From Strigops habroptila (taxonomy: Eukaryota > Chordata > Aves > Psittaciformes > Psittacidae), in assembly GCF_004027225.2 (NCBI RefSeq), contig NC_046360.1:2344001-2408000 (forward strand): a stretch of 64,000 bases of DNA, written 5' to 3'. Position 1 is the stretch's first letter. Every line of letters begins with the position of its first letter. The position numbers and the translations under genes were made by a program. The notes beneath the pieces were generated by a model. It did no database searches. It saw nothing but the letters and a program-made list of their open reading frames with translations, and was not told where the DNA came from. Positions 1-12,700 of the stretch are shown here, piece by piece.

Positions 1-284
1 ACGTGCTGAAGGTCAACAAAAGGTTCTGGTTTTAAGTAATTAGAGAGAGTTACTTTAAGAGAGAGTTTTAGATGAGGGGAATGCATCAGGCCTGAATGTT
101 TGCAGGTAGCATATTCTCCTGGAGTTGCTCGGCATCGTTACTGATGGTAAATGATTTCATTTTTTTTTACTGTAAAGATTAAGGATAAAATCCCTGTTTT
201 GATGAAGTCAGTGAAAAACTCCCACAGTCCATAACTGAGTAAGAAGACCCCCAGCTCTCCCCACTGAGTTAGAAGGATACTCAC

Positions 285-305
285 CATCTGACTTGATTTG
301 GGCAC
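285..305 (-). CDS. TCTN1: TCTN1 21-nt microexon (last TCTN1 exon in window)
   Basis: This 21-base exon encodes VPKSSQM in phase 0. It has a long pyrimidine-rich acceptor ending TTCTCTAG on the minus strand and a good donor, GTGAGT. Human TCTN1 as recalled has VPDSRKK at the same place, immediately before VPITVQS. Skipping it would keep the frame, so an optional microexon is possible. A 2.66 kb intron separates it from the preceding exon. Confidence 0.72.
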
Positions 306-3300
306 CTAGAGAAGAATAAAAGAACAAATTCAAATGACAGCAAACATACGACCTACAACAAGTAGCAGCTAAAGCAGTTAAGGCTTAACTGCTTTGCCTA
401 TTTAGCTCTCTATCATCATTACAATAAGTTTTATATTGTGGAAGTGACTGGATATACAATACAGTAGTGTGACAATAACTGCTGCTCTTTGTGGCTAGTA
501 GGCAAAATCTTATAGTCCAATCCTCTTCTTCTTCTGACAGTAACTGGAAAATGTCTTAGTGACTTCCATCAGTTTTCCCTCAGGCCTAGCTTTGACTACA
601 TCCCCAACAAACATACAACGCAGTCAATTAGTAGTAGATGAATCCAGTGTTTTCCTCAGACACTCTATTTGCAACTCAGAACTAAGCAACATTGAAAAAG
701 TTTACCTGCATCAGAAAGGTGATGGCTGTTACTGTGCATCATAGCGTTTGACCCACTGAGGGCGTCAGAGAACATTGTTCCTACTGCAGATCTGTGCAAA
801 ACCACTTGTAACTATACAGAGACTGCCAGTTCAGGAAGTCTGCCAGGCTGTTCGTACCCACAGGAATGAAGAGGTTTTGTTGTCCCATTCTGACAGTCAT
901 AAGTCCATAGTTTCACAGTACAATGAAATGAGAAGCAAATATCCCTCTCGTTATACAGCACATGGACATGCACAGTTGCCCCACTGGAATATTTCCACCA
1001 AATTTTCATGGAAGCACAGGAATGTCAGCCCAAGGTCATTGATCAGGCCTGCAGAATCCTCACACCGGCACCATTTTGTCAAAAGCTTAATTTCTGTGAC
1101 TTACCAATGAGTGTTTGAATCACATCTTTGGGAAGGGACTAAAAATCGGACTCTGACCTTGAAGCAAGTTCTGCACAATCATGACAGGATACAGAGACCA
1201 GTCTGCTCGTCTAGTGTGACAACAGAGCACCCATTCCTATGAGCTGGAGATCTGAAGGTGATGGAGGTAAAAGTCTGTCGCACACCGTCACATATTTGTA
1301 TCTACATCTTGAGGTACAGCTCAGCCATCAGAATGCCCCTGGATCTGCTGGACAGGCCAGGGTAGAGAGCAGAGAGTAAGTGCAACCAAGAGCTTCATGT
1401 CCCTCAAGCTGCCCGGCCTGGCAGTATGTGCTCATAACGCTGGGGTTTCTGAAGGAACTGCTGTACCACTCCTCCCGCCGGACGCTCCCAGCAAGTCTCC
1501 GCGGGTTCATGCCTTCTGCCGTATCTTTTGCCGGCAGCTCCACCTGCTGGCACTGGAAGGGCTCCCTGCTCCACCCTGTGACCGCCCTGGCCCCACTACC
1601 AAGTCACTTTTCTACTGTCACACCCCATCTTCAGCTCCCTTTGGAAAGGGAAGCTTCCTACAGACCATCTCTAGCATCTACTCAGTGTTCTTCAGTTCTT
1701 GCATCTGATCCTTCCGGAACGTCTAACGTACTCTGGACAGAATTCTGACCTGTCCTGAGCTGTTGTAACTGGCAAGCAGCACACGGGTTCTAGTGAGAAA
1801 GGGGAATGCACCTTTGAATTCAAAAGCATTCACATGGTTGGAGCCTGTCCCGAGGCAAGCTTTTTCTTTCCTGGTCCTGCAGCTACCAAGAACTCCAATT
1901 TTGGGTGCACATAGAAACACTAAAGGTCTTTCTGAGGCAGAGTTTTCTCCAGCTATTCCCCAACAAGATGACTAAAAGCTGACATCTGTATGCAGCAAAT
2001 GTGCTGATTTTAATGAGGTCCTCAACAAGCAGAATGATACCACCTGTGAGAACATGAACTATTTAAGGGGCTTTCCTTTCCCATTAACAGCTTTGGAATC
2101 TATGAGGAGACTAGCAGGGGGTTTTAAGCAGTTCCTTGCTAGGTAGTACTGATTAAATAACTATAAATTTAAAACATTTTAGTGGTGGAGAGGATTCTGT
2201 TTCTTTATGACTTTCAGCTTCTGGAAGGAGCTCTCAAGTTAAGGTATTGTGTACTTCGGTTTCAATTTTTTATGTGTTTTCTTTTTCTTCCTGAATATCT
2301 GTAAAGGGGCTTTATTTATGCATAAGACATCATCCTCCACTTCAAAAAGGCATGAAAAAGTAAGCTTGGCTTTGAAAAATAACCACAGGCTGGATTTGGT
2401 AGTAGGCTGGATACAAACAAATTTGCTCTCAGTGGGATAAAAGGTCATGTTGTTTGAGGACCATAAAAGGAAGGCTCAGTATGCATGTGCAGTGCCTCAC
2501 TGTTAAAAACTGAGGCGTGTAAGAAAGGTGTATCTATGCAGAGGATTAAACTTACAGGTTCTTCTTTAAGTGCAAAGGTTTATCAACTCATTAAAACTCA
2601 GATTTCTTCGAATTATGCACTCTGGTAACAGGGTCTTTAGAAAAGCTTGACCATGCACAAGAGCCTAAACCTACTGCCATTGCAGTAAGCACCAGCTCAG
2701 CAACACGGGGCTTGTCTCTTCAAGATCATTATTTTTGTTGGCTAAGCAGAGCACAGTAAATGCTTCTGTTACCAAAGCTTGAAGTAAAAACATTTCCCAA
2801 GGCTTTCTGTAGAAAAGTCCATTGCACAGGGAGATGGTTTTTCCCAACCCACAATTTAAAAATCCAAATAAAGCACCATATTCTTTAGCAAATAGAACTA
2901 ATTCTGCAGATACAAATGATATGTAATATTAATGGTCAGCTATGAGACTGTTACAAATCATACTCACTGCTAAAATGCTGGAGTTGATGTAGAACAGCAT
3001 ATTAAGTGCTTGAATGTTGTCACATTTTTCCACACTTACCGATCTGATGCATTTTGTAGCCTGGTTTACTAAAAACCCTGGAAAAAAGTCACAAAGTATT
3101 ATTGAAGGAAGTTAAAAGGTAATTACAAAAAGCAGAAATAAAAATCTAAGAACCTCAAGTATAAGTAAATGTAATTCCTATTGCAGATAAGGGTTTGTGT
3201 GAGCTATAAAGATTGATAGTTTCTTGGATTCTCCGAAAACGCTGAGACAAAACATTATTTTTTAACAACAGAACCTTAATAAAAGCCAGATGAAGATTTA

Positions 3301-6300
3301 TTATTTCAGTTTTGAGATCTTAGGAGATTTTTTTAATTTCACAAGAGACTTTGGTTTTCTTATGGTCATCATGATTGTTATGATACCATCCATATTTAAT
3401 AACAGTGGGGTTTGGAAACTGCGGGTGTGTGGGTTTGCTTGTGGCTTTTTCTTTTTCCGTCCCCCTCTGTAGAGGGGGGAAAAAACTGTGTGAAAGGTTA
3501 AAATGTAGAGCTCAAGCTTGCAAGTCTGCCTTGACTTGCATTTGGGCTGTGAAAGGAACCTCACTGTTGTAAGAGACATCTTACAAAGGTTGCCCGGTTA
3601 GGTCTTGCTTTGTGTAATACCCTCTTCCCTCAGGGTGTCACCCTTGTGCTATTCTATTAAACCAGTTATGCCAAAGAGGATGTTTTATTGTTGGATAAAC
3701 ACCCCATTAACAAGATTCTCAAGGATTTACATATCTAACTTTGAACATTTAATATAGACACAACGCAACTTCGAATCTGTGCCTAAAAATAACCCCAGAG
3801 GAAGGGAAGCATGAACAGTTTGTTCATGAGTCTTTATCTGAATTTACATCTCTGTGTGTGCCAATTTACTGACTAAGATCAAGGCAGAGCAGAATACTCT
3901 AAAACAAATGAAACTGGAATTCAAATGCAGTTTCTAACCTGCAGGATTTTCATCAGAGCACCAAGAGGAGACCACAGGACTAGGCAGTCTCAGGAATGCA
4001 TCCACTGTCTGTATAGGAACTCCATACTGCCAAATAAAACAACATATTCAAGTGTACAGGTATGCTTCAGCCCATGGACAGTTTTAGAGCATTTATAGTA
4101 ACAATAAATAAGTACTGATTTCCGCTGTAACTGTCAATACTGTATATGACTTTGTGCATCAATTCTTATAAGCTTTATGCTTATAATAGCAAAAAAGCTA
4201 CTCTCTTTTCAAAGATATGAAAAATCTAGTTCACTTTTTAAGTAAGCCAACACCAAATGCTACACTTTTTATTTTACATTTCAGTATTTAAAGGCCAAAG
4301 TAAAGTTTGCCTCTTCCAGAAGAAGTGCATGTTTTTAAAAGCAGATGCAAACAATGCTCGCTTGTTCTTTTTATGGACCAATCTAATACCAACTGCATCA
4401 GATCATGATTTACCTGGTATCTGTAAGTTTCATTTGCATCAGACAGATTTTGATCATCTGTGTTCATGCCCCAGCTCTCAGGCTCAGCACTGAAAGTAGC
4501 ACTTCCAAACTGCTTAAGCAATTGATCAAAATTCTCAGAAGTAGGCATTTCAGGGGAACTGAAGGTGAGTGCTTGTTCATCTGTCAAAACATTTTAAAGA
4601 ATGAGAGAACTTTGAGGATAAAAGATACAGAAACAGCATTTAGTAACAATTCCTCCTTCTCGAGTTGTTAAAAACTCAGATAATAAAATACCAATGCAGC
4701 TTTTCTCGAAGAAAAGCTTCCCATTTCATTTAAAAGAAAACCTAGGCAGTATCTTAACCCATTATTTCCCCCAGATCCATGAAAGCACAAACTTAAGGAA
4801 AGAGCTAAGTCCCTTGCTTTCAAAATCATGGTTTCTAACAGCATATGTTCTAAAACAAAGACATGTCAATTAGTGTCTACAGTTCCCACGTGAAGTATTC
4901 AGATAACTACTGTACAGTCAGAATTAATTAAGAGAACACAGCACTGATAACTTCTTCTCTGCAGGTCACTTCAAAGCTGAGCATAAAGGATTTGTACCAC
5001 TGATGACTATTCCATAGTTACAGTAACAGATCAGGAAGGAGTTGGTTTTCCATAAGACAACTTTAAATATAAATTATTGAGGGTGATAAATTATTTGAAA
5101 ACAAACAAACCCCACAAAACAGGTTTTTTTTTCCAACAGAGAAACTAAGAGAGTATGAGATGTTTTAACAAGTGAAAGGATTACAGCATAAGGACTGTGA
5201 GCATACAGAATAACCAGTTTTCTTACAGTTCTAATTTTAGTCTGTTTCTGGTACATAAAAAGCTTACAAAAATAACATCAAGTACTTAATATTGGCAACA
5301 ATTCTTACTTACAGTTTGTAGCATGAATGCAGAAAATACTGGGATTGACTTGGTCGATTAATTTAAATACCCTTTCTGGTGGATTTGCTTCAACATCGAG
5401 TGAATATATGGCAGCTTTCTGACTACACAGACGGCTGTCACCTCTGCAAGCAATAATAATAAAATCAGTGACCTACTTCAAGTGAGTATTGACCATATTT
5501 TAAAGTTCTTGTATTCAGGCAGCATCAAAAAAAGCATGCAATTACTCTTTAACATAACTTGTACTGCAATTGTGTCTCCTTTGAAGGCTTATATTGTTTT
5601 ATACTGTGTGCTTAGTAATAAATAATAGAGAATTCTCCAACATGTTTTATCTAGCAAAGGAAACATGAAAAAAGGTAGGAGACAGACCAGGGGGAAGCAA
5701 AGAATGTGACAGTATATTAGAGCTAAAATGACAAGTTGGATGGGATCCACGTGGTGTGAGACACCACAAATGCAGAGTGCCCCACATGCTATACACAGCT
5801 CAGAAGCACTTTTATTTATACAACACAAGTGGGAAGTATGACCTTTAGGGTGATGTGATGGCGTGTAGACCAGAAAAAGTCAGTTTTGTGAATATTGGAA
5901 TAATATTCACTTGGGGCAGGGAGTCCTACTTGAGATACACAGAAATGGCAGAGACAAGAGAGACAGGAGGGTGAAATAACCCACCCAATCCAGCAAAGTA
6001 TTTGTAGATGGGCCACGGGCTCATCCACAGCAGCCCAGAACTGTAGCAGTGAACGTGCCAGTTCATACCCTGAAGAGTACTGGTGTGTGCTACATGCCAG
6101 AAATAAAAGATGATGATTCCTGCGAAACTGGTGCTGGGGCAGGGTTAAAGCACTCAAGGACAGATACTGAAGAAATTAAATGCCTTTCTAAGCATGGAGT
6201 TAAACTTTTCCATGAGGTAAAGCATCTGTTAGCAGCATTCACATCCTAAATGAAACACCCTTTTTCTGCTGTTTCAGAAGCCACATTGCCTCTTGCTTAG

Positions 6301-9296
6301 GATCAGTCAAACTTTCAGTAACTAACACAATCACACTAATGTTTATAAATCTAGATGTAAATAATGAGAGCCACAGTCCTTGCAGTCATTGGAAATCCCA
6401 TGGATTTTCATGTAAAAGGAACATTTTACACAAAAGACTTTGGGAAAAGAAACACAACTTCATTTTATGCATTTCTAGTTGAAAAAGACAGAACAGTCAC
6501 CCGAGACAATGAAACTGTCACTCGGGAAGCGTTGATTAGACCTTTCTGATATCTATAAATGGGAAGCAGTAGTCATTGTGTGCAAGAACAATAAGAACCC
6601 ATGGTCTGGGATGACTGCTAATTCAAATTTCAAAGCACCAAGAATAAACCCCAGTGTTCACATTGCCATGACTTATGCAGAAGGTGGGTTGAAGAGCTGT
6701 ACTTTTTGTTCTGAAAAGTCACCAAGAGACTTTTTTACATTACAAATTTGAAGTGAGCCTTCTTAACTCCTTTTTGAGGAGATGAAATTGGGTGAAAGTA
6801 GTTTTACATAGACTGTAAACAGCAAATATTATTGGCATTAATTTATTGATATAATGTTACACTTCACTGTTTCTAATGTGACAGACTGGCAGTGAGGCAG
6901 CAGGTTGGGATGCTGACTTGTAAAATGAGGATCAGAACGATGCTCAAACTTGTTCATTAAGCCCTGAATTGATCAAGTTTCTATCTGGTATCATAAACTG
7001 TAATGAAAGAGGTTACTGATAAATTGTTGATGACCCAAGGAGGTGGCCATATGGTCCCATGGTATTTAACTCCTAGACGCTGCATTGTATTGATTTAAGT
7101 TTAAAGATGCATTATTCTTGTCCCAGCAGAAGGCATCACCACTTAAATGCCCATAAACAAGGAAAGAGGAAAAAAGCAAGGAGCGTGAGTTTAGAAACAA
7201 GGGAATGAATGAAAGAGAAACAGGTGGGAGGACAATTTGTTGTTCTACCTGATTGGGGACAAAAGTTTCCAGGCCTAGTGCAAGAAGGACTGGTCAAACG
7301 ACAGGCAAGAGTTAGGATGGGGGGAAAAGGGGTAGGAATTATTAAGAGGAGCGAATAGAGCCCTTACCAATGCATGCAGCAGATAAAACAAGATTTTTGT
7401 ATTCCATACAGCTACTTATGCACTTACGTGACAACAGGAACTGAACAGGTAGTGAAGAGGCTGAAATCTGCTGCACTGCAATCAGGGTCACAGCAGCAAT
7501 TCACATCACACTGTGCCACCAGCAGGTCACACACACACAGCTTGGCAACTGGGGGGGGGAGAGATGAAATTAGAACTGGAACCTTACACGTTACAGCATG
7601 TTCCCCAACACTTCCATTCTTCACCTCGCCTCATTTCTGACAACGGTCAAAAGTCTGTATCCAAATTCATGGGGCCTTCTTTTAAAGTCATTTTTTTTAA
7701 AGCCATCTTTTCTGCTACTCAGCAAATCTATGTGGGACACAATAACAAAACCAAGGACCTACTAAAACCTGGTGCTAAAACCCTGTGAAATCAAAAAAGC
7801 AATGCAATAGGAATTTTGAAGGTATGAAAATATACTCAGCCCTGCAGAGGAGGGGAAAAGAGATACAAACAAGGTTCACTTCTTGCTTGCTTCAGCTTAT
7901 CGGGAAAACAAAGAAAGAAGGAAACATTTTGATAGAGCAGTAAGATATTTACAAGTACGGAGCATGTCCCAGGGTCCAGTCATATATTTTCCTGATGTAA
8001 CAACATAACCATAGTTGACTTTGAGATTGTTTTTTCTCCTCTCTCTTTAGATACTGTGAAATAATACAGAAAGAAAGTGCTACCAATACTGTAAACTGTC
8101 TTGATAAAATACACTTGGCAACTTCCTAAACATTCTTGGCTTTTCAAGTTTATAAACTCAAAGAACAGATATTACTCTACTGAACTGGTTTTGAGAGCTG
8201 CTGTTCTGTAATAAATCCTGACTTAAGAACAACACACAGTGAAGAAAATTAAGCCCAGTGCTCTATAGGCAGATATTCAAACAAAATTCATTTTCCTAAC
8301 TAATGTTTCTTTTATTCCAATGTGACTGTTGCCCATTTCTCTATGGCCTCCTGGATGTTCTCTGACCATCTGAACAGTATCCAGGTATTTCCTGGAACCT
8401 CTGACGTTCTGACTGTTCCGTTAGCTGAGTTTAGCACTGCAATCCTTAGCTCACCTTGTAAACAAGGTAAGTTTAAACACAGATGATTAGATTGGGAGGT
8501 TATATCTCTGAGATCAGAGATTTAAGTCTCTTTTTCCCTAAGGAGGGGTACACACTGGGACATGTTTAATTTGGCAAGTAACCTGGGCAAGCTGAACACT
8601 TGGCAACAACACTGGGAAACTGAAAGTTAAATAAAAGTATACCTGCCAATTAGAAGACAGTGGGAAACAAAACAACAAAAATCTGTGCTCTATCTTGCCA
8701 TAGCATCACTATAAATGCACAGAGCTGGGGCTGAGTTCTGAGTCTTGGAGCAAACCATGTGTGCAACCAGCTCGGTTTGGAGATCTCCAGCACATACAGG
8801 GTGAGCCTGGCTCCCCTCTGCCAGGCCAGGCTGTACCCCATGGGCTCAGAGCAGGGTGCTGGGTGCGCAGGGGGACCTGCCCCCCTCATAGGACTGTGCA
8901 TGCCAGGATCAGCGCACCCAGTACCCAGAGGCTGGGTAGGGGTACTGGCTACTCTAGGGCTGTGAACCTGCCTTTCTGAGGAGGCTCTGAGCCCCGGCTG
9001 GAGCGGGGTGCTCCTAAAGAGGGGTGCTCGGAGCAGAGCTGCAGCACAGCCCGGTAAATCCCTATGGAGAAGCAGGTTTCCCTTATCCCGGGAATAGCTG
9101 CCGCGCAGAAGCCCGTAAGGCACCCACCGTCCGTGACCGGGGCGGGCCCTCTGCGGGTCCGCGCCGGGACGGCAGCGCTGGTCTCTGGTGGCGCTGCAGG
9201 CTCCACGCTCGGCTCTGCTGCCCGGAGCGGCGGCTGCAGGAGGAGGAGGAGGAGGAGGAGGAGGATGAAGGCGCCGAACCCCAGCGCCGCCGCCAT
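285..9296 (-). CDS. TCTN1: Tectonic-1, 5' half (7 coding exons, gene continues past left edge)
   Basis: Tectonic-1 is a secreted or membrane-associated protein of the ciliary transition-zone (MKS) complex that gates ciliary membrane content and supports Hedgehog signalling. Coding exons in transcript order are 9128-9296, 7428-7548, 5313-5443, 4414-4580, 3939-4026, 2968-3077 and 285-305, all with GT-AG borders and matching phases. They give 269 uninterrupted codons. Residues 1-27 look like a signal peptide with nine consecutive leucines, followed by a Pro/Ala-rich linker. Exon 2 carries the diagnostic Cys-rich block ([20 protein letters not shown]). Exon 3 has [15 protein letters not shown] and exon 5 starts YGVPIQT, both close to mammalian TCTN1. 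I chose the ATG at 9294-9296 because it sits in a strong CGCCATGG context just before the hydrophobic core; an in-frame ATG lies nine codons upstream. The 3' half of the gene is off the window. Identity is very likely; the exact start is less certain. Confidence 0.93.
306..2967 (-). other. TCTN1 intron 6
   Basis: This 2.66 kb intron between the exon ending SSILA and the 21-nt microexon holds no coding exon, repeat tail or RNA gene that I recognise. Its open frames (for example 1380-1748 on the plus strand) have no recognisable motif and are taken as chance. Confidence 0.6.
3078..7427 (-). other. TCTN1 introns 2 to 5
   Basis: Four introns (3078-3938, 4027-4413, 4581-5312, 5444-7427) lie between TCTN1 exons 2 and 6. 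They are AT-rich. I see no mobile-element tail or further exon in them. Around 6491-6530 there is a short imperfect direct repeat of the form ACTGTCACTCGGG / CAGTCACCCGAG, too short to classify. Confidence 0.5.
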
Positions 9297-9720
9297 GGCG
9301 GGCGCTCCGGCCGCCCCTAGCAACGGCGCGGTTACCAGGGAGCGCGGGGCATGACGGGAAGGGCGGGTTCCCGCCCTCCCGGGGTACTCCGGGAAGGAGG
9401 GATGGGTCTGCGGCCGTGGGGACCGGCGCCATGGCGGGCGGCGAGGGGAGGTCGGGCTGTGTCTGGTTGCTGCCTCCCGCCACCCTCAGCGTCCTTCGGC
9501 CCCTTTCAGTCCCCCTCAGCGCAGGGAGACTCGGGCTGAGGCCACACGCTGGGTCTCTCCCTGGACATGGCCTCCTGTGAGGCCACCTCGCTCGCCTCGC
9601 CTCACCTCAGGGCCGCCATCATGGCCGCCTCAGGCATCCATTCGTGCCACCCAGCCCCGTCAGAAGCCGCCCAGCGCGGCGGTAACCCGGGTGTTGGTGG
9701 CCCTCGGTGCCAAGCCAAGG
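9050..9720. promoter_or_regulatory. CpG-island promoter of TCTN1
   Basis: The sequence becomes sharply GC- and CpG-rich over TCTN1 exon 1 and for about 400 bp upstream of its ATG. No TATA box is evident, which fits a housekeeping-type dispersed promoter. The far side contains a short plus-strand open frame (9431-9580, 49 codons plus stop) beginning GCGCCATGG. It could mark divergent non-coding transcription, but nothing shows that it is translated. Confidence 0.65.
9238..9264. repeat. (AGG)9 trinucleotide repeat inside TCTN1 signal peptide
   Basis: Nine perfect AGG units on the plus strand read as CTC/CTG leucine codons on the TCTN1 strand and form the nine-leucine core of the predicted signal peptide. 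Length change by whole units would change the hydrophobic core without a frameshift. Confidence 0.9.
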
Positions 9721-12700
9721 GCAGGAGGAAAAGGTTTAAGGTGTAGCAACCAAAGCATTAGCCGTGTACGTGGTTTGGGCAGAAGTTCTACTGGAAAGCC
9801 GTACACAAAGGTGGGGAATGGCCCCTTGTGAGCTATAAAATCTTATATTTAGTGTATTTTGGAACTGTTTTTAGTAATCTAAAACTAATTTTTAAAGTTA
9901 ATTTCTCTCTTAGAAAATGCCATTTTTCCTTTTGAAAAAACTTAATGCTCAGTGCATCTGTTTGTTCATCAGTCTTACTAGTAATCCTGCAGTATATATA
10001 AGTATTTTTATACTATTTTGTAAAAACTGAGCTAGAGAACGACTAAATGATCACAGTTCCTTGTGGTTGTCTTAGAAATATCAACATGCAGGCTTCAGTT
10101 CCAACCAAGAGATGACATTTTAAGCTTTGAAGTTTGAGTTCTGATCAAAAGCACCTTTACAACATTTGTTCCTGCATCAGACTGACAAGCGCATTGTTAC
10201 AGTGTTCCTTATTTTTCTGACCAGGTTCGTTCCTATCGTCTTGAAGGGAAGGGACGAAAGCTTTAAGGCCACAAGAGGGCATGTTCTCTTTCATGTTGAT
10301 ACACTTCTGCCCATGCGACTTCACGTCAACAGTGCAGATTTAGTACATTGATGTTCCAGATTTTTCTACTGAGAACTGAAATGATTCCACAGTGTCACCT
10401 TCACACCGTCGTCTTGCTGCACAAGAGCCCATTACTCACACAAGGTGTTGACACAAGACTGTTGTCTGTCTCACGCAGTACAAGGCTACCAAGGTCATTT
10501 GATGTTATCAAAGAGCTGGTAACGTAAGATGGATTTGAAATAGCTCCGTATTACGTGGCAAAATCCTGGAGTCATCCTTCCCTTTGGAAAGACCTAATTC
10601 TTCAAAGGACATGGTGACATGAAGGTGAGAATCCATTGTATCTCAGACCTCTGTGTGTCTTATGTGCAGTTACAGTCTCACCTGGGTTTCCATTCTGCAT
10701 TCCTTCTGTTAAATTTAACTTAGTTACTGTATCTGCCTTCTTCCTTGGGGAAGAAGAACCAATGTGTTTAGTCTCTTTGTTTCTTTGCTGTTTCTGAGAT
10801 TACAATGGAAACATTCATGCATTTCCTTTCAGTAAGGTCTCCTAAATGATGTTACTAGTGTTAGGTTTGGCTTTTTTTCAGGCTGGAAGAGTAACAGTAA
10901 CTTCAAGTACATTCCCATTTTGAAAAGTGACTGTAAAAATGGCACCGAGGGCTCCTTTTTCCTTCTCACTAAGGCTGTGCCAGGACTGGCTGCAGCCGTC
11001 AAAGAGAATAAGTGCCTATATTTGGAAGAAATCATGAGAATCTTTAAAAAGCAGTATCTTTCCTGGTCCCACAGCAGAGAAACATGTTGACTTTGCCAGT
11101 TTACTCAGATTTGCATATTCATAGCTGTGTTCAGGACAGATATTGATGCATTACCCTGACAACTCTGGTTTCTTTGCCCTTGCTTAACAACACAGACAGG
11201 CACAGGGTGTAGAAGTCAGGCAAGGAGCTGTTGGCAGCAGAGTGAGAAGTCTTGCAGCTTCGAGAAGAAGGAAGCCTTAGGCAGGGAACCGTCCCCTAAA
11301 TAAAGGAGACTTGTTTTCCTGCCTGTTAAAAGGCAAGTGAAGCTCTTTACTTTTGTCACTATGAAGTGACTGAAGTTTCCGCATCATCTTGCTTGAGGGA
11401 AAGTAAAAACAGATTTGGGAGTTTTACTTCTAATTGCTGTGGGGCTTTTCTCCACTTCCGAGGGAGAGGGAAGCCTGCAGGAAGGAACAGTCTAAGTGTG
11501 TGGCTGTGCTCTCCTTCACTGCTGTTTGAGATGAGACATCTCTCTGGGTGAAGCTGACTTGGGGGCTTACAGTCCCTTGAACTTCTTGTCTAATCTCCCA
11601 TACTATGACTATGTATGGTCAATTGACAAGGATGAGAATGTTTCTCCTCCTTAGAAGTCCTGCACATTTGGAAACTTGGAACTTGGTTTGCAGGCTTGGA
11701 GGGAGAGTGGTGCTTAGTTCATAGTTTATCCTCATTGATCATATTCTGTATGACTTGTTCAACTGCAGCATCATGAGATGAGATCATTAATATTAAAGCA
11801 CCCCTACTTGTTAGTTTAAATGTTTCTGATGCATTTCAAATCAGTAAAAAGGACCGTTGACAATGCACAAGGGAGAATATAATGTAATACATTCTGTTTT
11901 GTACCCAGAATTACTTTGCAAAGCTGATGGTGCGCAGGGGACCAGCCTCCTTGATGAAAACCAAGCCTTGCTGAAAGCACAGATTGCACCCTGAATGCAT
12001 GTGGGCAGGAGCTGGATGAATAAGAGGTATTATTTCTTACTGCATCTACCATTGAAATAGAATAGAACTGGGCAACTGTTCAATAACAAAGTATAATTAA
12101 TCTGGTTTTCTAATGATTTTTTTCCCCCATAGTAAGTTAGGGCTTTACTCAGACCAGCAATTCACCTGAACTCATCTCCAGTACTTGTTGTAAAAGAAGA
12201 ATAGGAGGAACACAGTAGTGTCATTTCAGTTTCCTCTTTATTAATGTTTAAGTGACTAATTCTAAATTCCTTAACTGTAGGAAGTGATAGTTCAATAAAG
12301 TCATGATGACTCTCCAGAAATATGCACATACAAACAGAATGCAGTAAGTCAAGTCCTTCAGAATGTAACATAAAGAAGATAGATTTAAAAAAAAAACAAA
12401 CAAAATCCACTTTTGTCATTAAAAAAAGGCAAGACAAAAGCCAAGTATAAGAAAAACCATTTGAAAAGTCCCCCCACCACAAAAGCACCCTTGTGTTAGG
12501 CTTCCGAAGCAGGTTCCAAAGAGCAAACTCCACAGCGGGTAGGACAGGATCAGGACATTGATAAATACTGCATGTTCTCCATCACAGAGGTTCCGATTTA
12601 TCCCATCAACATGTGGTAATTAATAATTAAAAAGGGCACTGGGATGCTTACATGGGAGGTCCTATAAAAGGGAAATTCAAGCAGTTGAAGATGCAGCAGA

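Noticed and set aside
3035-3040. Apparent splice donor (TCG/GTAAGTG) that would end TCTN1 exon 6 at 3040
   Set aside because: Reading through gives [18 protein letters not shown], which matches recalled tectonic-1, and a better-placed donor lies at 2967. The internal GTAAGT is coding.
9319-9338. RFX X-box candidate upstream of TCTN1 (AGCAAC ... GTTACC)
   Set aside because: The half-sites are in the wrong order and spaced six bases apart, unlike the canonical GTNRCC N0-3 RGYAAC ciliary X-box.
8650-9483. 277-codon minus-strand open frame over TCTN1 exon 1
   Set aside because: It is a different reading frame from the TCTN1 signal-peptide frame, Pro/Arg/Gly-rich from CpG-island composition, and has no recognisable domain.
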